Source of the DNA: Ophiothrix spiculata
Taxonomy: Eukaryota; Echinodermata; Ophiuroidea; Amphilepidida; Ophiotrichidae
Strand: one strand, 5' to 3'
DNA: 20,302 nt
NCBI GenBank assembly: GCA_000969725.1
Contig: JXSR01S063724.1
Under the pieces are notes generated by a model that was not told the DNA's origin, ran no database searches, and saw nothing but the letters and a program-made list of their open reading frames with translations. Each line of letters starts with the position of its first letter. Position 1 is the first letter of the stretch. This document shows positions 1-9,600 of this stretch, one piece after another. A program made the translations under genes and the position numbers.

Positions 1-454
1 TTTAAAGCGCTGTTGATTTCTGTTTAATTTCTTAAACATTTAAACGGATTTCACTTGAACCGGTTAAACTTTTTACCGAAATCTTTTATGATCTACTAAA
101 AATTTAGCATGATCATAATAACGATAAAAGTCTGACTTGATCTATGTAAACAAACTCGGGGAGTCGGAACGCAAACGAACATTAAAACATGAAGAAGGCA
201 GTCTTAACTGTTAAAAAAAAGCATGTTTTGCAATGTTTCGTCATAAAATGGAGAACTCAAAATGCACAAGGTTTGGTTTACTTAAAGGATTCAGTCAAAA
301 AGGAACCATTTTTATTTCACTTTGCTTACGTTTCCTCATGATTTAGTGATTTATTTATACAGATGTTTTTTCCGTTCAGCAAAATCTCTAAATATTTAAC
401 CGTTTGTCGTCCGTTTAAATGGATATAGTATCAACAGCATTAGGAGTAAGCCAT
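1..454. other. AT-rich DNA with nothing recognised
   Basis: I see no FAR exon, no clear inverted repeat and no coding block here. This stretch presumably lies in the FAR intron after exon 7. Confidence 0.5.
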
Positions 455-461
455 ATGTCAT

Positions 462-815
462 TAGCAGTCAAGTTAGCTCAATCGGTAAGGCGCTCGCTTG
501 CGGTGCGGAAGGTCCCGAGTTCGAACCCCGCTGGTGCCAAAAAAAAAAAAAAAAAGTTGAGTGTGCTTGAAATTCCCTTGGACAAGGAACTAACTGCTAA
601 TTGTCTCGTGGAAACCCGTACGAAACTCGGGGAGCTGATCCGGGCAGCGATGGTAAGTATGTGGGCTGATCAAGGTTCAGCGCCCCTAGAGGTTGTCGCA
701 GAACCTGAAATGATGCTTGGTGTGGAATGGAGCTTACTTGAACACCTGTAAAGTGTGCAGAGGCCGAGTGGAATTACAAATCTGGGAGGCATAGCGCACT
801 ATAAATCCCCAGTAT
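462..815 (+). mobile_element. tRNA-derived SINE, copy 1
   Basis: The head is tRNA-like, with an A-box-like TTAGCTCAATCGG near 473 and a B-box-like GAGTTCGAACCC at 517-528, ending GGTGCC. An A-run follows (about 539-555), then an unrelated body containing CTTGGACAAGGAACTAACTG, and finally a TTTATTTATTTATTT tail. The head does not fold as a good tRNA in the anticodon arm. A 110-codon open frame crosses the head, A-run and body and is therefore incidental. Confidence 0.8.
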
Positions 816-866
816 TTATTTATTTATTTTATATGTAAATAAGATGAAACACAAAGCAAAGCCAGG

Positions 867-914
867 TACTAAATGCAGGATGTCATTTGCATATCGATAC
901 TAAATGCAGGATGT
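867..914 (+). repeat. 17-bp direct repeat, two copies
   Basis: TACTAAATGCAGGATGT occurs at 867-883 and again at 898-914. It may be a small local duplication or a target-site trace; no element lies between the copies. Confidence 0.7.
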
Positions 915-995
915 AATAAGTCAGTTTGAAAACTTGTACAAAACTATTGTTTGCAGATTAAATTTGTGAACCTTTTAACACTAGCACTCACTCAG

Positions 996-1093
996 TAGTC
1001 TCCGATGCAGGCATTTTCAAGGTTGTGATGGTCGATGTCTACACTCATAACTTTGAGTACATGTTCAAGAATCCAATCCACAAACAATACTTT
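996..1093. other. Short coding-like block, open on both strands
   Basis: On the plus strand the frame gives IFKVVMVDVYTHNFEYMFKN and then PIHKQYF, ending at a GTGAGT donor-like site (1094) and preceded by CTCACTCAG. On the minus strand it gives WILEHVLKVMSVDIDHHNLE and then NACIGDY and a stop. I do not recognise either product. It could be an exon of an unrelated gene, a transposon fragment, or chance. Confidence 0.25.
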
Positions 1094-1116
1094 GTGAGTA
1101 TTCTATGATTGGTAAA

Positions 1117-1427
1117 TTTAACTCTTTCACTCCGGAATTTCTTTTTCACAAAACGTTCTATTTGGATGGAAAGCCGCTCACAGCGCCAAAGGGTATTTAT
1201 TCACTTATGATAGCTGTAGATCGCCAAGATTTTTTTTTTTTTTGTTGCTAAAATTAATGATGGCACTATAACCTCTCTCTATCAGGCGGCTACATGCTGA
1301 ATTTCAATTTTCTTCACCTTGTATTTTTTATGGATATTTTATAGGTTACGCTGGAAATAATTCTGGCCAATCGTGCACGATTTTGCGAGCTGCTGTGAGC
1401 AGATTTCCGGAGTGAAAGAGTTTTAAA
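1117..1427. mobile_element. Short TIR element (MITE-like), about 310 bp
   Basis: The ends are inverted: TTAACTCTTTCACTCCGGAA at 1118-1137 and its near complement TTCCGGAGTGAAAGAGTTTT at 1405-1424. TTTA flanks the ACTCTTTC core on both sides, which is a possible target duplication. There is no coding content. Confidence 0.65.
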
Positions 1428-1541
1428 TGATTACCAAAGCAGAAACGGCTGTGTTGGTAGATTTTTAACCATGACAACTTTTTTTAGGATAAGTTTATAT
1501 GTGAATGAGGCAGGAGAGTATTGCTAATTGACAAACTGCTA

Positions 1542-3344
1542 CAGTGGAAACTCGGTAACACGAAAACGCATAACCCGTAAAACCGCGTAACTCGAAAGGA
1601 ACTTAAGGTAGCTCTAACGGCTACGGTATCCTGCACAGAATATGTTCAAAATTTCACAGAATGTGGAGAATGATGAAAAAAACTTGTATTCCAAATTTAG
1701 ATTTTTTCCGTCAAAGCGTTTTCGAGTTAAGCTATTTTTTATTTTCCAATTTCCCATAGACTTTGTACGTGGCATATTTGGCCACCATGAAAATTTCACA
1801 AAATTTGACAAATTTCTGAAAACAATACTATTTACAAAAGATTTTTTTTCTATGGCAGTGGTTCATAAATGAAGCTAATTTTCTTTTCCTTGCATTGCAA
1901 ACTGTTCACTGATTGTCATAAATTTTGATTTAAAGAAATTTCTTTCATCGTTTATGTACGGGAGACTTCTAATGTTTCTACTTTCTGAATTTTATTGCGT
2001 TAATTTCTAGAAACACTGAATAGCCAGATTTCTCAGAATTTTCATTCATACTTCCCATGCTTCAATTTTAACAAACAAGGTGTCAAATGAAAGCTTATCA
2101 AATTTGCAACAATCTCTCGTTGGCTTTTAAAATTTAAGTGTTTCTAGAAAATTGTATAGGTGTTTGAAAATATGCCTAAATTTAGGAGCTAAAAAATCAA
2201 TTTTCTTCATAATAAAACACTTTATGGCAAAAACCCACGAGAGAATTTAGCTTTTGTGATCCATTACCAGCCCCTAAAATTTGAATGTCATAGCACATTC
2301 CCTCTTGACATGAAAATTCAAAAACTCGTGATTTTTAGGGAATTTTCAAAAAATAAAGAAAAACATAAGAAATTGGCCGAATATTATAAAACTTATTAAA
2401 TGTTACCATTGGAGGGTTTTCTTTAAATGGATTTAGGTTTTAGTTCACATTCCCCAAAACTATTCACCTTATAGCTAATTTTCTGACATGTGTAAATAGC
2501 CGTTCAAGCTACCTTAAAACCCAGACTTTTCCCTATTGGTTTATCATGTATTTTTCATGTTTAACACGTAAAAAATAGTACGAAAGCCAAAAGCAAGTGA
2601 CCATCCCTACTGTACATTTTATATTGCGTTCTCGAAAGATAACACAAAAACTCTGCACAAAAAGTACAATCGCCGTTATCTTACACATTCAAGTTTTAAA
2701 AACATTGATATTTAAAAAAACATCCCTACATGAAAATCTGGGAGTCAAGTGGCTAGACAAATATGGCCAATTCTGATGTTTCCTGGCGCTGGACAGCTTG
2801 ATTTAAGTTAGTAATTTTGAAGTAAATGCACGGTAAAATTTGATGATTAAAGTCATAGTTGTTTCAAACAATTTTCGGACACAAAAATTTAGAGCCTTGG
2901 GTAACACAATTGCTTGTGCATTTTACGCGAGTACACAACGCTTTTCAGGCACGCGCGATGTCGCGGCACTGTGGATTACTGATTGGAAACAGTGTTGCGT
3001 ACTTCCCGGTGTCCCGTTATTGTGACAACTTGTATATACGCGGTGGCTGCGTTCAGAAATCATGTTCATGTCCGAAATTTATTTGAAACAATAATAGCGA
3101 TTAGTCTTTTAATACAATATTTCATTGATTCATGTCTGTTCTTTGGGATTTTTCTGACGTTTAAGCTTTTAAGTAAGCTTATAGATGCCACATGGTATAA
3201 GCCAGTGCAGTATCAGTACCAGTATATGTATATGTAATGCATTTGATTTTTGTTGGCGGTGATCAGTTATGGTTGACTCGAAATTTGCTTAACAAGAAAG
3301 CACACTCTTGGCCCCGACGATTTCATGTTAACAAGTTTCTACTG
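1542..3344. mobile_element. Pogo/Tigger-like non-autonomous DNA element with TA duplication
   Basis: The left end, CAGTGGAAACTCGGTAACAC, is matched by an inverted right end whose complement reads CAGTAGAAACTTGTTAACAT. TA flanks both sides (1540-1541, 3345-3346). Ends of the CAGTxGAAxCTCGTTAA kind are typical of pogo/Tigger elements. The 1.8 kb interior holds no transposase frame that I can recognise, so this is a deletion derivative. It contains a nested MITE at 2859-3091. Confidence 0.7.
2859..3091. mobile_element. TTGTTTCAAA-type MITE, copy 1 (nested)
   Basis: The ends are TTGTTTCAAACAATTTTCGG and, inverted, CCGAAATTTATTTGAAACAA. The internal sequence matches, in reverse complement, the element at 15325-15555, for example around CTGATTGGAAAC. 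It lies inside the Tigger-like element and therefore inserted after it. Confidence 0.85.
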
Positions 3345-3407
3345 TAATTGAGAGGAAATAAACCCTTGCATATATGCTTATTTCATGAACTATAGGCCAA
3401 ACAATAA

Positions 3408-3518
3408 TTTATTGGACTATTTAAACGAAAATCCATGGTACGGGTTGCATTTACAAACAATGAGGCCCTGCACTCTGAATATCCTTTTAAACTGTCCAAA
3501 AAAATCAGTTTTTTTGCC
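3408..3518 (+). repeat. Dispersed repeat, copy A (partner at 8386-8496)
   Basis: About 110 bases align with 8386-8496 in the same orientation; both contain GGGTTGxATTxACAAA, a GGCCCxTGCAxTCTG block and ACTGTCCAA. The shared part ends a few bases short of the exon 7 splice donor. No terminal repeats are seen, so the class is unknown. Confidence 0.6.
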
Positions 3519-3525
3519 AACTTAC

Positions 3526-3644
3526 TTGTGTACTATGGTATGCCATGCTGCACTGATCATCAAATTGCTGACGTAGTCTACTGGCGATATATCTACCACT
3601 CTATCAGGATCTGCTATCATTGCACGTAACATACCCATTCCAGT
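3526..3644 (-). CDS. FAR1: FAR coding exon 7 (residues 257-296, split); last exon visible
   Basis: Encodes [20 protein letters not shown] then [19 protein letters not shown]. It matches the family block GKGILRT...ADLVPVDVVVNM...AAW, where the conserved VPVD appears here as SPVD. The acceptor is TTCCGTAG and the donor is GTAAG at 3521-3525, leaving AA of codon 296. It is 119 bases long and too short to stand out as an open frame by length. Confidence 0.92.
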
Positions 3645-6600
3645 CTACGGAATAAAACATGTTTGCAAAAATTGTTAACAATAGGGAAATCAGGATACAG
3701 ATGGGTGAATTACTGTAATTATGAAATAAGTATGAAGTTGTTTAACTGAAAATCTAAGATAAAGGCAAATTTAATTGTTTGAACTTAAGCTTTAAATGAT
3801 ACACAACATTCAGCTATACGTCTTCCTGGTTTGACCAACGAGTGGACCCGAATACCCCAAGTTTGAGCTCCATGTCTGACAATGCCATTACACTAGGTGG
3901 TACTAGGCAGTTATGGGCACACACCACTAACTGAACCTCCCATTGAAATACATACACAAGTCCTCATCGTTGGAACTCTTTTAATGCTGTTCAGGAAATA
4001 TTTTGGCAATATATAAATGATCAGAATGTTACCAAATTTCAATACTTGTATATGTTGGGGGTCTTCCATCTCATTTTTGTGCAATAGGAGCCTGTAGTTA
4101 GCCCCCATTATATTTTACCCGTTTTTTTTTTTTAACTGAAAACTTAATCTTTTAACCATTCTGTTACTTTTCTGTGATGTAGGGACTTCCGTTTGGGGAG
4201 AGTGAGCTCTATTGAGCCACCCTGCTCCCCTCAAATGCTTTATGGGAGCTCAATTAATAGAGCGCCTTTCATGATGGTATTTAACATCTAAATTTCCAGA
4301 AAGCTCCTCTAATTGCTCCCCTAAACAACTTCAGGAGAGCTTCTGATAGAGCCCCTGGTGATGATTACAATTTTATTTTATGCATCACTAAAGTATTATG
4401 TATTAAGCAGCTTCAGTCTTTAGATTAAACTTAAATTTCATATGAAAAAAGTTTCTACAAAGACCCATGTACTGCAAATAACCCAACTGTTTTAACGCAA
4501 ATAAAACTATTACACACAATAGTAATTAAGTGGTGTATGCGTGCAGTCGGTATCTCCTATAAATATCAAAGATGGTTTACTGTAAAACACTTAAATTTCG
4601 CGGGGAGTTTATTTCGCGAATTTGCAATAAGTGACATTTTCGCGAGTATCAAATTTCGCGAATTTGAAATTTTGTTATGATTATGTATGTCTTCCGAATT
4701 CGGAAGGCCAAATATTATCTTCTAGTCTTCTGTGTTCCTGTCAAAATATTACTAAAATACCTTGAAAGTCTGCATGAAAAAAGGCTCCACGCATGATGTT
4801 TAAAACTATTGTAAAAGTAAGCAGTCATATTGCAGAAATAAATCAAAAATTTTACGATAAAACAAACCCACTAAAACACTACATTGACTGCCGACCGCAA
4901 GATGTGAAGTTTGTTTACATCCACTTGGACCATTCCATTTACAACATCAAAATAGGGGTGAGGTTTTATAGATCGTATCACAGAGGGGCTATTTAAAAAT
5001 ACACAAATACAAGAGCTGACAAACCATTTCTTATTAAACAAAACATGAACTTGGACAATATTTTCGCGAGGATTTAATTTTGCGAATTATTTTTCCTCGC
5101 GAAATTCGCGAAATTAAATACCTCGCGAAATTAACATGTTTTACAGTATCTCAAAAACAGTACTTACTGCAATAAACAAGCCACTTGGTCCGTTGAAATT
5201 ATCAATCCAGCCCTGAAAAGAACAACATGAACATATTATTTATAAACACTTCTGTGTAATGCAGTCAATATGATACACTTTAACAGCTATAATAATAAGC
5301 AAACCCAAATCTGACTGGAATAAACATCTTGTACAGAAATCCACTATTTTTTCCTTTATTCTGTATATACATATATATTTGAGAATAGCAAATAAAGTTA
5401 AAATTAAAAAAAAATATGCATTTCTGGCATTTGAGTGAGAAGTTAAAATGGCGAAAAGTGTTTATCAAATGAGATACTATCGCAATCATAATTCAGAAAC
5501 CCCCCAAATGTAAACACAGTAGGCAACTCGGTCATATTTAGCATAACATCACGGATAAATGCAGGATTAGTTGCTAATCATCTTTTTACTGCAGTTATCA
5601 ATCACAACTAAACAATATAGATGGGAGCGTGGCCGAGCAGTAAGAGCATGGGGCTCGTAATTTAGAGGTTGTGGGTTCGAGCCCCGATGGCGGCACTGCC
5701 TGTCGGATCATATCTCCATGTTTCCCTAGGCAAGAAACTTTATTCTAATTAATGTTCTGTGGTTCAGAAGTCACGTAAAGCCTTTGGTCCCCTGTGCGAA
5801 TGCTCCTTCTTGGGGTGCTGCAAAAAAGTGTATACCAGGGCTGGTGAGTCTATAGCATGTCATGATTACATATAGGAATTTCTGTTGCTAGTGGAGCACC
5901 ATATAACAATTTATAAAAATTGAAAAAAAAAAAAAATTAAAGGTTTTTGTATTAGGGTCTTTCAGATTATTACAACTATATGATTTATTTTAAATTTATT
6001 TTTTTAGCTTTATAAAGCTTGGCGTCCAAAGACATTTGCTCGCCAGAGTGACATTCGCTCTTGATATTCGCTGTGACTTATTCGCCTAAACAGAGAGCGA
6101 ATTTCGCTCTAATTGCGTGAATATCTTTTAAATCGATGAAAGCGGATGTCACTCTCGCATAATGAAGTGCTGTGATGATTCAATGAACAAACCAAAGAAT
6201 ATTCGGAGCGAACTTCTCTTCCACTCAATCTGAAGTGTAGCGAATGTCTTGATATTTGTTAAGCGAATGTCCCTTCTCGTTTAAGCGCAGTTTTCTTGGT
6301 AATGTGAGCGAATGTCACTCGGGCGGGCGAATGTCACTCAGGCGAGAGAATGTCTTTGGATGCTGAGCCTAAATACTGTAAACGCCAATATTTCCCCGCT
6401 CAGCCAATTTTGGACCATTTCGCGCGTTTTTATTTTCGCGCATATGAACATTGTCCATGTAAAGAATTCCACTTGCAACACATCCACATTAATTTTTGCG
6501 ATACATTTATTATCGCACTAATCTCATTTTGCGCGAAAAATACACTTATACAGTACTTACAGGGAATGGGTCCTTCCAAGTTGCTCCAACAATTGACGGT

Positions 6601-9600
6601 CTGACGATACATAACGGTAAACCGGCGCCCTCTTCTAGTACAATGTACTCTGCCAGCGCCTTCGTATATGTGTATGTGTTGGGTCTGTTACCGATGATCT
6701 TAGGCGTCAATGTAGCTATCATCTCATCTGTCATCCATCTAAGGATAAATGGGAAATAATAGATTATGGCGATTCCATTGTTGCGGATGTGACACTGTTT
6801 GGGCTTTAAGAGGCTGCCATTCAGCCCTGAAACTAAAACGCTTGATCTAAACATTTCCTATCAATGTGCCCTGATATGTAGTTTTCACAATCAGAAGGCA
6901 CATCAGCTGGGTAACTGTTTTCCTCTTCAAAACTTCAAAAATGTGCGTTGCAGATGTGACGTCAGAGCGGTCCAGAAATGTTCGATTTCCTTTCTTTAAA
7001 TCGCCATAACTTCAGAACCGAATGTCCAATTGAACTCAAATAAAAAGCATTAGTTAGAAAGCAGAGATTCTGTAGTTTACCTCTGTGCTAAAATCTCATT
7101 TTCCTGATCTAAACGAATTGTTGGTCAAAAGTAAGGTAGACCCCCCCCCCTTAAGTTAGCACAGAACATTGAGGCCTGTATTCCAGAAAAGTGTGTAGCT
7201 AAACCACAGTTAACTAAACTTCAACGGTTCAGCGGAACAGTTCAATGAGCCGTCACGTGCTGTTGAGGAGAATTGAAACCGTGAACAAGGTGAGTTTATT
7301 TAATCGTGTTGTGATTCAGGTTTAATTAAGTCATGTCAGATTTTCCAACTGATATGACTCCAGGTAAAACAGATAAGACAGCTTAAAATTTGAAACTTCT
7401 ACTGCATAAAATTACAAAATAGTACAGATGAATAGTATAGATGAACATGACTTACTCTACAGAATCCATAAGTTTATAGGGATCAACTGGCGGGGGATAG
7501 ACGACCTCATCTATATGTGTTCTGTCACAATTTGCATAGGCTGTGGATGTGTGGACAAAAACCTACAAAAGAGATAGCAAATAATTTGAAATTAAACAAA
7601 TGTGAATTTCACAAACATTATCTTGAAATGAATAAATAGGCCTATAACAACTTCAGACATGTCATCCTTTAGGATCCCAAAATTGTATTTTTCAACACAC
7701 ACAAAAAAATGTATTTTTTGTGTATAAAGCGTATTTTAAAATTTCCAAACATGCCAACAACTTTCAAAACATTGCTGACATTGGCACTGAAGGCAATGGT
7801 GTAGTTGGAACCCTGTTCATAATAGACGACTTTTGTATGTCCCATAATGCATCTTGAAAGTACCACAAATACGGGAGCTTGTGACGTATCTTGCGCAGTC
7901 TACCATATTCGAAGTTCTGCGCGTTGCGCACAACTCGACTGCACAAGATACGTCACAAGGTCCCGTATTTGTGGTACTTTCAAGATGCATTATGGGACAT
8001 ACGAAAGTTGTCTATACGGAATAAAAACAGCATAATTCTTTTTTAAAAATCAAAAGTAAAATAATTCTATATAAATCCAATTTCAAGTTCAGTCATTAGG
8101 CTAAACCTTCATATATTTTAGGTTCAAGAATCCAGCTCTCTCGATTGTCTCTACATAACCGATCAACATTTTTTTCATCAATTAATGGCTATTAAAAGCC
8201 TGTCTGCCAAAGCGTGTAGAACAAGAATAATGACCCCTTTGTGTCACTATTATAAAAACTCATGTTTTTACACATGCTAAATCATCGCATGCAGAGGTTT
8301 TTGTATTATTTTTGTCAGGACCTTTAACGTAATATTGTTTTGTGAAAAAAAAAATGTATTTTTCATCGGAAGAAGCATACTGGTGTATTATTTGACAATA
8401 TAAACAACAATCCAGAGTAAGGGTTGTATTGACAAATGGTGGGCCCCTGCATTCTGGGTTTTTGTTTTCACTGTCCAATACATTTTTGTTTGGCCTACAA
8501 TATATCAGATACGACGAAAAATCTTACACTCTACAAATAAATAAAAATAAATAAAACAAAATCTTTAAGTATGCAACATGCAGATGATTAACAAACATTA
8601 ACAAATCTGACCATACGTGGACATAAATTAGTCTGTTTTTTCCGAATCATAGCAATGTACCCAATCTTGCTAAACATTCAATTATTTTATGTTTATCATG
8701 TGAGTGCAAGAAAGGCATATCTGCAATGGCTGCCGTAAGTTATATTTATTTTATACTTTGTCACAAGAATGTGAAAAATCCCTAAAAAATTCCCTGACTT
8801 ATGTCAGTGGTTCTTGAAATGGTTCTTCACGCTGTAAAGTGAAAGTTCCTCGTTTTGGAACTAGTCCTCGTTTTTTCTAAAAACGAGTAAGGTACTCGTT
8901 TTTCTAAAACGAGGAACAAAACAAGTAGCAAAACAAGGCAATTACCTCGTTTTGCTACTTGTTTTGTTCCTCGTTTTTAGACAAACGAGTACCCTACTCG
9001 TTTTAGAAAAACGAGGACTCGTTCCAAAACGAGAAACTTTCACTTTACAGTGTCAGGTGACGTTCTTCGGTGTCACCTGAAGAACCGTTTCAAGAACCGC
9101 TGACCCAAGATTGAAGATTAGACAGTGTGCAATCCAAACTTATGACAAATGGCAGCTATTGCGAATACGACTTTCTTGCACTCACATGACGAATGATGGC
9201 AGTGGTTGAAATTTACTTGTTAAAGCTGAATTCATACTCAAGCAAACACAATCCTGATAAATTTCACCACAAAATGACACCGTCATTGAATTCGCACTCA
9301 AAATGCTATCGGGCTACGGCCGCCGACAACATGAAAGCCCAATCAAATTTCAGCTTTACTCAACTCCCCTTGTGATGATGCGAGTTGTGTTGTGTTTCGA
9401 TATCAATCCACCGGGAACTACTTACAATGCTAGAAAGAATCTTATTGGATTCTCGCAAATCTACTGGGGGAGAATCTTTGGATTCTTTACATTCATACAC
9501 AATGTGTTCGTCTAACTTCACGAGAATCTATTTGGATTCTCACAAAATCTTCCAGGGGAGAATCTCTGCGAGAATGGATTCTCGGATTCTTGCCGAATTT

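Noticed and set aside
462..536. Possible functional tRNA gene
   Set aside because: A and B boxes are present but the anticodon arm does not fold well and the sequence continues into a SINE body with an A/T-rich tail.
419..751. 110-codon plus-strand open frame
   Set aside because: It runs through the SINE tRNA-like head, an A-run (read as a lysine tract) and the SINE body; no independent coding signal.
2859..3086. Similar peptides from 2859-3086 (+) and 15329-15517 (-)
   Set aside because: The likeness follows from the two MITE copies being homologous DNA; there are indels and no conserved full-length frame.
5623..5696. Possible leucine tRNA gene
   Set aside because: Same reason: the head leads into a SINE body and an A-run.
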